Under the pieces are notes generated by a model. The model was not told where the DNA came from and ran no database searches. It was given only the letters and a program-made list of their open reading frames with translations. Shown in pieces: positions 1 through 7,544 of a DNA stretch of 26,463 nucleotides. The translations under genes and the position numbers were made by a program. The first letter of the stretch is position 1, and the number at the start of each line of letters is the position of its first letter. The stretch comes from Bacillota bacterium (GTDB taxonomy: Bacteria; Bacillota; Clostridia; Christensenellales; JAEXRW01): NCBI GenBank assembly GCA_023454175.1, contig JAEXRW010000029.1, positions 1-26,463 of the forward strand. Direction: 5' to 3'.

Positions 1-1
1 C

Positions 2-115
2 GACAGGATCATGGTGATGCACCACGGGGAGATCCGCGGCATCATCGGGCACGAGGAAGCCGACCAGGTGAAGATCATGAACTTCACCCTCGAAGCCGGC
101 AAGGAATCCGCCTGA
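2..115 (+). CDS. Sugar ABC transporter ATP-binding protein, C-terminal fragment (RbsA/MglA-like)
   Basis: Only the last 37 codons are present; the gene runs in from the left edge and stops with TGA at 113-115. The fragment begins DRIMVMHHGEIRG, which matches the end of the second nucleotide-binding domain of ribose/galactoside-type ATPases, where a D-R-(I/V)-x-V-M-x-x-G-x-I strand after the H-loop precedes a short C-terminal tail. The Walker motifs lie outside the window, so assignment rests on this tail alone. It would be a cytoplasmic, membrane-associated subunit of a sugar importer. A permease of the same transporter class starts at the other end of the window, but the two need not be one transporter. 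Confidence 0.72.
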   Translation, partial: DRIMVMHHGEIRGIIGHEEADQVKIMNFTLEAGKESA

Positions 116-498
116 GATACGAATCAACCTGCAGATCCAGATAACCGGGTGACGAGAACGTCCCCTACCGAAAGAGAACATATTTTCCGGGTAAACTGGT
201 TTCCTCCCGAAATATCCGGGTTATACAAACGGAGGGGGCATTCAAACGTGATGATGACCTCCTCCGTATATCTATAGCTCCTGTTTGCGCTAAAGTGGAC
301 CGCACAAACAGGAACTGACGTCAAAACCTCTTTTAATAATGGACCTTTCCTGAAAACTCGTGCACTTTATCCCGTCTGTATTGCATGGACTAAGGTACAA
401 ATGTTATTTTCTAAGCAGGACTAAACGGTTATAACCAATAACGCATGACAATGCACCCACATCGGTCGGGTTGAATAGCGGCAAACGGGGGGATCACC
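116..498 (+). other. 383-nt non-coding region with stem-loops before the reductase operon
   Basis: No convincing coding sequence on either strand. Two stem-loops stand out. One is ACGGAGG at 229-235 pairing with CCTCCGT at 261-267. The other is TCCTGTTTG at 279-287 pairing with CAAACAGGA at 305-313, extended by CG pairs with a small bulge. CCGGGT recurs three times between about 145 and 220. A perfect 10-nt palindrome, GGTTATAACC, sits at 427-436. A weak TTGCAT (381-386) could be a -35 box, but no good -10 follows. The region probably holds the end of the upstream ABC operon and the promoter/leader of the gene at 499. No known riboswitch was recognised. Confidence 0.4.
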
Positions 499-1509
499 AT
501 GGCTCATATCGGCGACACGCTGACGATCCGCGGCAATATCATCCGAAACAGGATCGTGATGCCGCCCATGGTATGCTTCTCTTTCAAAGGCGGCCGGGAC
601 GGCATGTTTGGCCCAGAGCACGCGGCGCATTATGCCAGGCGGGCGCAGGGCGGCGCGGGACTGATCATCGTGCAGGCAACACCTGTCTCAGGAGCTGACA
701 GCCGGAGCGGCGCGTGGAGCAAGACCCAGCAGGATATCCTCAGGGAGATAGGACTGCAATGCCACCAGGCAGGCGCAGCGGCGATGATACAGCTTTGCGG
801 CCATGAAATCAGCCTGGACAGGAAGCTGTGCGGCAATATGGAAATCGAGACGTTTTCAAAGGAACATATCCGTTCCATCCAACAAGACTGCATCGAAGCG
901 GCGCATCTGGCGGCGGAGCTGGGGTTTGACGGGGCTGAATACCATTTTGCGCACGGGTACACCTTTTGCAGGTTCCTCGACCCATCGGCCAACCTGCGGA
1001 CGGACGAATACGGGGGGACGGTGGAAAACCGCACCAGGCTGCTGAGCGAAATATTGCCCCGGATACGCCAGCGCACGCACGAACGCTTCATCCTTTCGGT
1101 ACGGATGGGGGGAAACATACCGGATCCTGCAGGGGCGGCAGAGGTGGCAAAGGCCTTTGAAAAAGCCGGCATCGACCTCATTCACGCATCATCGGGCATG
1201 CACCCGCCCGAAAACACTGTGCCCGAAAACTTTCCTGGAAACGCAACCTTATACAACGGGACAGTGGTAAAACAAAGGGTAGACATCCCCGTTATAGCCG
1301 TAAATGGAATAACCACAGCGGGACAGGCGGCCAACCTCATCGATAACGGCCTGGCCGACCTGGCGGCCGTGGGCAGGGGGATGCTGGCGGACGCAAGCTG
1401 GACGAACGGGGCATTGAAAGGCGATAGCATCACGCAATGCCTGGGGTGCAGGGAATGCCGGTGGTTTGACGACCATACAAAGTGCCCTGCACAGCGCAGC
1501 AGGATGTAA
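499..1509 (+). CDS. NADH:flavin oxidoreductase, old yellow enzyme family
   Basis: The 336-residue protein is a single FMN-binding TIM barrel of the old yellow enzyme family, expected to reduce activated C=C or related bonds with NAD(P)H in the cytoplasm. Visible landmarks are an N-terminal N-R-I-V-M-P-P-M segment (residues 17-24), H-x-x-H-G-Y (149-154) supplying the substrate-binding histidines, and D-E-Y-G-G-x-x-E-N-R (169-178). The usual H-A-G-R after the QL strand is replaced by C-G-H-E. The chain ends shortly after the barrel with four cysteines (314, 317, 320, 329), a C-x2-C-x2-C-x8-C pattern reminiscent of, but not identical to, the 4Fe-4S site of 2,4-dienoyl-CoA-reductase relatives, whose long NAD-binding C-terminus is absent. 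The ATG at 499 follows a GGGGGGA ribosome binding site at 487-493. It is the first gene of a four-gene run. Substrate unknown. Confidence 0.85.
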   Translation: MAHIGDTLTIRGNIIRNRIVMPPMVCFSFKGGRDGMFGPEHAAHYARRAQGGAGLIIVQATPVSGADSRSGAWSKTQQDILREIGLQCHQAGAAAMIQLCGHEISLDRKLCGNMEIETFSKEHIRSIQQDCIEAAHLAAELGFDGAEYHFAHGYTFCRFLDPSANLRTDEYGGTVENRTRLLSEILPRIRQRTHERFILSVRMGGNIPDPAGAAEVAKAFEKAGIDLIHASSGMHPPENTVPENFPGNATLYNGTVVKQRVDIPVIAVNGITTAGQAANLIDNGLADLAAVGRGMLADASWTNGALKGDSITQCLGCRECRWFDDHTKCPAQRSRM

Positions 1510-1601
1510 AACGATCACAGGAGGCCCAATTCCAACATACATATCACAACAGCAATGACCCCAGAAGTACAGCGGCATTTCATAAACGGGAGGCAGAACC
1601 G

Positions 1602-2699
1602 ATGAAAGGCAAAGAACTGATCCTCAATACCATCAACCGGCAGAACAGGTCGGCCACCGCATTCTGGGTCGGCCACCCAACGGACGAGGCGAAAGAAAAG
1701 TACTACGCCCATTTCGGCATCGCTTTCGACGAGGAATCTGAGGAAGAGACCCGCAGGCGGGAAGCCAGCACCGTACTGGCCAACAGGAGCGGGAAAGCGG
1801 ATATCCTCTTTTCGGAAAAGGTCCAAAGCGACGTCGTCTGGCTTTCCCCCGAAGTGGACCTGCGCGGATGGAAGCACCCCGAAGGGAAGCCCATGTGGGA
1901 CTGCCTGAAAGACAATGAACGCCACAGCCTGAGCCAGGCGGGAAGGTTTGCCGAGACCACGGATGTGGCGGAGGTAGAGGCCTTTGACTGGCCCAACCCC
2001 GACTATCTGGATTTCGCGCCGGTGCTGGACGATGTGAAATACGCGCACAGCAGGGGCATTGCCATATTCGGGGGCATGTGGTGCCCCTTCTTCCATGTGG
2101 CGTGCGATTTTTTCGGCATGGAGAACTACTTCATGAAGCTGTACACCGACCCCAAGGTGGTGCACGCCGTGACCGCGCACATCGTCGAATTTTACCTGGA
2201 GGCCAACAGGCGCTGCCTGGAGGCCATGGGCGGATACCTGACGGCGGGTTTTTTCGGCAACGACCTGGGCAGCCAGCTGAACACGCTGGTGAGCCCGGAC
2301 AAGCTGGATGAATTCGTCTTTTCCTATGGGCAGAAGATCGTAGACCAGGTGAAAGGCGCGGGGCTGAAGGTGGCCATGCACTCCTGCGGCGCCATCAGCA
2401 GGATCATCCCGCGGATGATCGACATGGGCATCGACATCCTCCACCCGCTGCAGGCCATGGCGGTGGGCATGGACGCGGAATCCCTGAAGCAATATAAAAA
2501 CGATATCATTTTCATGGGAGGCATCGATACGCAATCCCTGCTGCCTTTCGGATCGCCGCAGATGGTGCGGGACCAAGTGCGGCGGGTGAAGGACATCCTG
2601 GGCCCGGGGCTCATCGTTTCCCCCAGCCATGAGGCGCTGCTGCCCAATGTGCCGGTGGAAAACGTGATGGCCATGAGCGAAGCGGCAAAGGAAGCCTGA
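1602..2699 (+). CDS. Uroporphyrinogen decarboxylase-fold protein, corrinoid methyltransferase-like
   Basis: The 365-residue protein belongs to the URO-D superfamily, closer to MtaA-type methylcobamide methyltransferases than to HemE. Near the C-terminus it has H260-S-C262-G, followed by G-I-D-T-Q-S-L-L-P-F-G and a final S-H343-E-A-L-L-P-N-V-P-x-E-N-V segment. MtaA proteins bind zinc with H-x-C plus a later Cys; here the later position is His. The open frame extends upstream to 1482, but ATG 1602 is preferred because it follows GGGAGG at 1588-1593 and gives the family's usual start M-K-x-K-E-L-I. It lies 92 nt after the reductase gene and 41 nt before the hydrolase gene, probably in one operon. 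A role in methyl transfer is a family-based inference; no corrinoid protein is encoded nearby. Confidence 0.82.
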   Translation: MKGKELILNTINRQNRSATAFWVGHPTDEAKEKYYAHFGIAFDEESEEETRRREASTVLANRSGKADILFSEKVQSDVVWLSPEVDLRGWKHPEGKPMWDCLKDNERHSLSQAGRFAETTDVAEVEAFDWPNPDYLDFAPVLDDVKYAHSRGIAIFGGMWCPFFHVACDFFGMENYFMKLYTDPKVVHAVTAHIVEFYLEANRRCLEAMGGYLTAGFFGNDLGSQLNTLVSPDKLDEFVFSYGQKIVDQVKGAGLKVAMHSCGAISRIIPRMIDMGIDILHPLQAMAVGMDAESLKQYKNDIIFMGGIDTQSLLPFGSPQMVRDQVRRVKDILGPGLIVSPSHEALLPNVPVENVMAMSEAAKEA

Positions 2700-2740
2700 A
2701 TCCGGGGGGATTGGAATCTGTATTAACGGGGGCATGGAAG

Positions 2741-3664
2741 ATGGATCAAGCGAAAACGGTCAGAATAGTCAGCGTGAGCATCGAAGCAGAACCCGCCGTG
2801 CTCATCACCTATTTTGACGGGAAGGATATCGAAGCGGAACTCACGCCTTTATTTGAAAAGCACTGTGCGGACGGGGTGGACCTGGTGGTCTTTCCCGAGA
2901 CGCTGGCGGGGGGCGAGGAGCCCGTGGGAATCCCCGGTCCCTTCCTTTCCTTCTTTCAGAAGAAGGCACGGCAATACCATACCTACGTGGTTTGCCCGGT
3001 ATTCCGAAAATGCCCGGACGGCGCGCGCGCGAACGCTGCCGTATTGATCGACCGGGAGGGGAACATACAGGCTATCTACGATAAAATATTCCCTTTCTGG
3101 GCCGAATTTGACCTGAAACCGCCCGTGCGGGCGGGAAGCGAGTGCCTGGTGGCGGAGACCGACTTCGGGAGGCTGGGGTTTGCGATCTGCTTCGATGCGA
3201 ATTTCCCCGAACTCTGGCAGGAGCTGGCGGACAAGGACGCGGACATCGTGGTATGGACGAGCGCGTACTCCGCCTTTTCTTCGCTGCAGGGGCATGCGAA
3301 AAACCACCACTACTACATCGTTACAGCGACCATGGCGTGCGACTGCACCGTATATGACATCAACGGGGAACTGATGCATTACAGCAGGGGGAAGGGCTAC
3401 CATGTGACCCATACCACACTGGATATGAACAGGATCATCTGCCACGAGAATTTCAACAGGGACAAGATCGCGCGGCTGCTGAAAGAGCACCCCGGCGAGG
3501 CGGAAATGGAAGCGGACATGCAGCGGGAAGGATGGATCATCCTGAAGGGGCTGAACCCCGAAAACCCCATCCGGCGGCTGGCAGGGGAATACGGCATCCC
3601 GGAGCTGCGCCAATACGTGCGGGCGAGCAGGGAGATGGTGCAGCGCCACAGGGACGGCCGCTAA
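2741..3664 (+). CDS. Carbon-nitrogen hydrolase (nitrilase superfamily)
   Basis: The 307-residue protein carries the complete Glu-Lys-Cys triad of the nitrilase superfamily: Glu53 in V-F-P-E-T-L, Lys115 in Y-D-K-I-F-P-F-W and Cys150 in F-A-I-C-F-D-A-N-F-P-E. These enzymes hydrolyse amides, carbamoyl groups or nitriles using a thioester intermediate. The W-x-S-A-Y element after the catalytic Cys fits the family. The frame stays open to a TTG at 2711, but that start has a ribosome site only one base away, whereas ATG 2741 has GGGGG at 2728-2732. The C-terminal 60 residues, after the hydrolase fold, are longer than in the smallest members and rich in charged residues. The operon position between a URO-D-fold protein and an RpiB-type isomerase suggests an amide-containing catabolite. 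Substrate cannot be read from sequence. Confidence 0.88.
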   Translation: MDQAKTVRIVSVSIEAEPAVLITYFDGKDIEAELTPLFEKHCADGVDLVVFPETLAGGEEPVGIPGPFLSFFQKKARQYHTYVVCPVFRKCPDGARANAAVLIDREGNIQAIYDKIFPFWAEFDLKPPVRAGSECLVAETDFGRLGFAICFDANFPELWQELADKDADIVVWTSAYSAFSSLQGHAKNHHYYIVTATMACDCTVYDINGELMHYSRGKGYHVTHTTLDMNRIICHENFNRDKIARLLKEHPGEAEMEADMQREGWIILKGLNPENPIRRLAGEYGIPELRQYVRASREMVQRHRDGR

Positions 3665-3711
3665 ATGCCCGCTGCTGCACGAACAAGAACCCGAAAGGCT
3701 GGAAAGACAAA

Positions 3712-4158
3712 ATGAAGGATCACCGGTTTATCCTGGCATCGGACCACGCCGCCATCGAATATAAAAAGGCGCTGAAGGCCCGACTGGAGGCAGAAGGCGC
3801 GATGGCAGTGGATATCAATGAAAACGCCGAGACCACGGGCAATTACGTGCTGTGGGCCGGGAAGGCCGTGGAAGCGTACTTCGAGATGCAGGACGGCATG
3901 ACAAACCTGGGGATCCTCATCTGCGGGACGGGAATGGGGATGTGCGTAGCCGCCAACAGGCACAAGGGCATCTATGCCGGCATCCTCTATGACGATTTCG
4001 CCGCGGAATATGCAAAACGGCATCTCAACCTCAATTTCCTGGTCTTTGGCGCAAGAACGATGACCCTCGAAGACGCAGTGCGCAGAATCCACATATTCTG
4101 CCAGGCGGGCTACGAAGGGGGAAAATACGCGGAACGCAACAAATACCTGGACGTGTGA
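3712..4158 (+). CDS. RpiB/LacA/LacB-family sugar-phosphate isomerase
   Basis: The 148-residue protein matches ribose-5-phosphate isomerase B and galactose-6-phosphate isomerase subunits in length and motifs. It has S-D-H-A (residues 10-13), the catalytic I-C71-G-T-G-x-G-M with A-A-N-R just after, an R-H104 pair, and a terminal Y-E-G-G-K-Y-x-E-R. These enzymes interconvert aldose and ketose phosphates through an enediol, with Cys71 as the likely base. The usual D-Y-P segment near residue 43 reads G-N-Y-V, so the substrate may not be ribose 5-phosphate. The frame is open to 3532, overlapping the hydrolase gene, but ATG 3712 has GGAAAG at 3701-3706 and gives the standard N-terminus. It is the last gene before a 221-nt gap with a new promoter. 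Confidence 0.87.
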   Translation: MKDHRFILASDHAAIEYKKALKARLEAEGAMAVDINENAETTGNYVLWAGKAVEAYFEMQDGMTNLGILICGTGMGMCVAANRHKGIYAGILYDDFAAEYAKRHLNLNFLVFGARTMTLEDAVRRIHIFCQAGYEGGKYAERNKYLDV

Positions 4159-4272
4159 AACGCGTTACCACCCTTAGGGACCGATCCCATATACCGCCCA
4201 TCATACAGGCGACGACCTGCCGGGAATCACCTCACTAATGCCATATGCGCCCTGCTATCAACTCATTGGATA

Positions 4273-4300
4273 TTGACAAGTATACGGATCGTATTTTAAT
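4273..4300 (+). promoter_or_regulatory. Sigma70-type promoter before the deoC-kinase genes
   Basis: TTGACA at 4273-4278 is a consensus -35 box. Sixteen bases later TTTAAT at 4295-4300 matches TATAAT at five of six positions; an overlapping TAATAT at 4297-4302 is an alternative. The surroundings are very AT-rich compared with the coding DNA, and the DeoC start follows about 80 nt downstream. This would start a second transcript covering the aldolase, fusion regulator and kinase. Confidence 0.6.
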
Positions 4301-4379
4301 ATGAATATACAAAATTGGAACGTTCAAATATTATTCTAATCAAGCCAATATTTATTATTTAACAGGATAGGTGCAACAT

Positions 4380-5198
4380 ATGGAAATCGAAAAACTTGTC
4401 GCGGAGATCACAAGGGAAGTCATCAGGCGGATGGAAAACCAGGGCGCCCTGCCGGACGTAAAAGCCAGGCCCATCACGTCCAAGGAAATCGCCAAGGTGA
4501 TAGACCATTCGCTCCTGCGGCCTGACATCGCCATCCATGAACTGGTGGAAGGATGCAGGATCGCAAAGGAATACAACTGCATATCGGTGTGCGTAAGGCC
4601 GACGGACCTGCCCATCGTGAAACGGGAACTGGAAGGCAGCGGCGTACTGGTGACTACCGTCATCGGATTCCCCCACGGGTCCCACTCGACGGAGACCAAG
4701 GTCTTTGAGACCATCGACGCCATCAAAAACGGCGCGGTGGAAGTGGATATGGTCATGAACATCGGCCGGATGCTCTCACGGGATTATGATTTCGTCCGCC
4801 ACGACATCCAGGCGGTAGTCAACGCGGCGCACGAACGCAATGCGCTGGTGAAGGTGATCTTTGAAAACGCCTACCTCAACAGGCAGGAAAAAGAAATGGC
4901 CTGCCGGATCTGTGAAGAAACCGGCGCAGACTTTGTGAAAACGTCGACAGGCTATGCCAAAACCGGAGCGACCATCGAAGACCTGATCCTGATGCGGAAG
5001 TGCTGCAGCCCCCGCATCCAGGTCAAGGCAGCAGGCGGCGTGAAAGACCTCGACAGCGCATTGGCCATCATCGCTACGGGTACGGTGCGTATCGGCACCC
5101 GCTCCACGAAGGAAATCATGGAAGAAGCCTTCAGACGCGAGCAGCGCGGCGAACTGCGCATCACAGCCGGCGCCCTCACGGGCTCGGGCGGATATTGA
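4380..5198 (+). CDS. deoC: Deoxyribose-phosphate aldolase family protein with N-terminal extension
   Basis: The 272-residue protein is a class I (Schiff-base) aldolase of the DeoC family. Key residues are Asp123 in E-V-D-M-V-M-N-I-G, the Schiff-base Lys187 in F-V-K-T-S-T-G, and Lys216 in V-K-A-A-G-G-V. The aldolase core starts only near residue 37 (I-A-K-V-I-D-H). The first 18 residues, MEIEKLVAEITREVIRRM, form a predicted amphipathic helix, followed by a Gly/Pro-containing linker to about 34. Standard DeoC lacks this; helix plus linker is the layout of microcompartment encapsulation peptides. ATG 4380 is preferred to the in-frame GTG 4371, because AGGATAGG at about 4364-4371 is correctly spaced for it. 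Lysine and aspartate conservation supports real aldolase activity, cleaving a 2-deoxyaldose or related phosphate. The gene is followed by a hairpin and the fusion regulator. Confidence 0.88.
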   Translation: MEIEKLVAEITREVIRRMENQGALPDVKARPITSKEIAKVIDHSLLRPDIAIHELVEGCRIAKEYNCISVCVRPTDLPIVKRELEGSGVLVTTVIGFPHGSHSTETKVFETIDAIKNGAVEVDMVMNIGRMLSRDYDFVRHDIQAVVNAAHERNALVKVIFENAYLNRQEKEMACRICEETGADFVKTSTGYAKTGATIEDLILMRKCCSPRIQVKAAGGVKDLDSALAIIATGTVRIGTRSTKEIMEEAFRREQRGELRITAGALTGSGGY

Positions 5199-5210
5199 CA
5201 AATACATCCC

Positions 5211-5242
5211 GCGCCGGCCCTGGCACTGCCCGGGGCCGGTGC
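5211..5242 (+). terminator. GC-rich stem-loop after deoC
   Basis: GCGCCGGCCC (5211-5220) pairs with GGGCCGGTGC (5233-5242) through ten positions with one G-T pair and a 12-nt loop. No U-tract follows, so it may act as an attenuator or mRNA 3'-end stabiliser between the aldolase and the regulator rather than as a full terminator. Confidence 0.5.
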
Positions 5243-5291
5243 ATTCATCATCGCATGATCCATCCCAGTACGCAGGGGAGCAGGTAACGAC

Positions 5292-7508
5292 ATGGCTACG
5301 ATGAAAGACGTGGCGAAGCTGGCCGGCGTATCCCACGGTACCGTATCCAATATCATCAACGGCACCAAGGGCGTGAATATCGAAAAAATCCGGCGCGTGG
5401 AAGAAGCCATGAAGGCTATCGGATACAAACCGAACAACTTCGCGCGCAGCCTGAAAACCAACCGGTCCATGCAGATAGACGTCATACTGCCCAACATCCT
5501 GGATTTCGCCATGGCCCAACTCTTCACCACCATCTCCCATATCGCCGCAAACCACAACTACGAAGTGCGCCTGTGCATCACCAACGAAGTGAGCGAACTG
5601 GAGAGCGAGATGCTCAACCGCGCCATGATGTCCAAAAGGGACGGCATCATCCTGATGACGTGCCAGCCCGACAACCAGGCGCTTTTCCAAAACCAGCTGG
5701 ATTCAGGAATGAAGATCGTCTTCGTACAGCGGCAGGTTGAAGGCCCAACCCACTGTTTCACCGGTTTCAACATCGCAGAAGCCTTCAAAGGGCATGTGGC
5801 AGGATGGCTCCGGAATGGATGCAGGCGCATCGCCCTGGTCACAGGGCCCGCCGCCTACACGTCCGAATCTGCGTGCATCGAAGCATACCGGGCGGCGCAC
5901 GAGGCCTGCGGCGCACCCATAGACCCTGCCTATCTGGAAATCACCAACAACGACCGTGAAAGCGCAATGAAATCGGCTGTACGCCTGCTGCAAATGGCAG
6001 ACGCACCCGAACTGATCTTTGCCACCAATGCATTGCTGGCGGAGGGTATCCGAAAGGCCACAGACCTGCTGGACGCCCGGCAGACACGCATTGCGTACTT
6101 TACGGCGGACACATGGTCCTATACGGAAAACGGCAAGGATACGGCGTACCCCCTGCCTTATACCAAACTGGCGGAGGAAGCCTGCCGGATGCTGCTGGAA
6201 GGGCTCAACAGCCCCGAACCGGGCAGCAAAACGCTGCTGCTGGAAATCCCTCCGACCGACAGCCCAGGACAATCCGTTCCCCGCCCTGCAAACCCGTCCC
6301 GCTGCGTACGGGCGCTGATGCTGGACAGCGAGGCGGCCTATGCGACGGAAGCGCTGCTGCCGGAATTTCAAAAGCGCACCGGCATCCGGGCGGAGATCGA
6401 AAAGGTGCGCTACGAGGACTTTTACCCGGCCATCAAAGCGCACGCGGCAACGGGGAAGTACGATGTGTACCAGGTGGATATCCCCTGGCTCAACGAATTT
6501 GCAGGGAACGGAATCCTCAGCTGCCTGGACGGATACATCGAAAGAAGCGGCATGCGCCTGGACGATATCCCTGAAGGCGTGATCAGGGATTTCTCGGCAA
6601 GCGGCGGCCGCATGTATGCGCTGCCCTACATGTACTGCGCACAGCTCCTTTTTTACCGCAACGACCTTTTCACCAGCGTGAAGAACCGCCGATTGTTTTT
6701 CGAACAGACCAAAAGCGAACTGCACCCGCCCCGGACATGGGCAGAATTCAACACGGTGGCCAGGTTCTTCACGCAGAAATACAACCCCGACTCCGAGACG
6801 CCCTACGGAACGACGCTGGGAAGCCGGATGACCAGCGGCGCGGTATGCGAGTACCTCCCCAGGCTGTGGGGATTCGGCGGTGCCGTTTTTGAAGACGGCA
6901 ACGTGGTGCTGGACAGCAGGGAGGCAATACGGGCGCTCAACAACTACTGCGAAAGCTTCAGCTATGCATCCGAAACGTCCTGCGACCACTGGTGGGGCGA
7001 ACAGGCCCGGGAATTCTGCGCGGGCAGGGCGGCGATGATGATCCTTTTCGACGCGCACGCCACGGATATCACGGACAGGAGCAAGTCATCCGTGGTGGGA
7101 AAGACGGGATTTGACCTGGTCCCCGGCAAGACCTCCCTCCTGGGCGGATGGTCGCTCGGGATGGACAGCGCGACCGGACGGGAGGACGAGGCTTTCGCAT
7201 TTATCCGGTGGGCTTGCTCCAGCCGGACCTGCATCCCCAATACCATCCTGGGCGGAAGCCCGCCCTGCGTGCAGATCTATGAAAGCAACGAGATCGCATC
7301 CATCCACCCCTGGCACAGGAAGGCTTTCGACGCTTCCCGCCACATGAAAAAACGCATCCTCCCCCCGGGGAAGGACGGGGCGTGCATCTCAGAGCATACC
7401 TTTGAACAGATACTCGGCAGTGCTGTATACCGGGCGGTGACGGGCCGGGAAGACGCAAAAACCGCGCTTTCCCGCGCTGCAAATGAACTTCGCCAATACT
7501 TTGAATGA
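5292..7508 (+). CDS. LacI-family regulator fused to an ABC-type sugar-binding-protein domain
   Basis: The 738-residue protein is about twice the usual LacI length. Residues 1-55 are a LacI helix-turn-helix (M-K-D-V-A-K-L-A-G-V-S-H-G-T-V-S-N) with hinge helix. Residues about 60-316 are a LacI/PBP1-type sensor domain. A Pro/Ser-rich linker spans about 318-336. Residues about 337-738 look like an ABC extracellular solute-binding protein of the MalE/UgpB type: F-Q-K-R-T-G-I near its start, Y-A-L-P-Y-M, P-R-T-W-A-E-F, and a late G-G-W-S-L-G-M. There is no signal peptide or lipobox, so this domain should stay in the cytoplasm and act as a second sensor. ATG 5292 follows AGGT at 5282-5285. The reading frame is continuous with no stop or shift at the junction. 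It probably controls the neighbouring aldolase and kinase genes. Confidence 0.85.
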   Translation: MATMKDVAKLAGVSHGTVSNIINGTKGVNIEKIRRVEEAMKAIGYKPNNFARSLKTNRSMQIDVILPNILDFAMAQLFTTISHIAANHNYEVRLCITNEVSELESEMLNRAMMSKRDGIILMTCQPDNQALFQNQLDSGMKIVFVQRQVEGPTHCFTGFNIAEAFKGHVAGWLRNGCRRIALVTGPAAYTSESACIEAYRAAHEACGAPIDPAYLEITNNDRESAMKSAVRLLQMADAPELIFATNALLAEGIRKATDLLDARQTRIAYFTADTWSYTENGKDTAYPLPYTKLAEEACRMLLEGLNSPEPGSKTLLLEIPPTDSPGQSVPRPANPSRCVRALMLDSEAAYATEALLPEFQKRTGIRAEIEKVRYEDFYPAIKAHAATGKYDVYQVDIPWLNEFAGNGILSCLDGYIERSGMRLDDIPEGVIRDFSASGGRMYALPYMYCAQLLFYRNDLFTSVKNRRLFFEQTKSELHPPRTWAEFNTVARFFTQKYNPDSETPYGTTLGSRMTSGAVCEYLPRLWGFGGAVFEDGNVVLDSREAIRALNNYCESFSYASETSCDHWWGEQAREFCAGRAAMMILFDAHATDITDRSKSSVVGKTGFDLVPGKTSLLGGWSLGMDSATGREDEAFAFIRWACSSRTCIPNTILGGSPPCVQIYESNEIASIHPWHRKAFDASRHMKKRILPPGKDGACISEHTFEQILGSAVYRAVTGREDAKTALSRAANELRQYFE

Positions 7509-7544
7509 GTTTCCCATAAAAATCTGATTCTGGAGGAAGGATGA

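Noticed and set aside
1515..2735. A long open frame (406 codons) on the minus strand opposite the URO-D gene
   Set aside because: The plus strand there encodes a clear URO-D protein. The minus frame has low-complexity His/Val-rich composition typical of antisense frames in GC-rich DNA and shows no domain.
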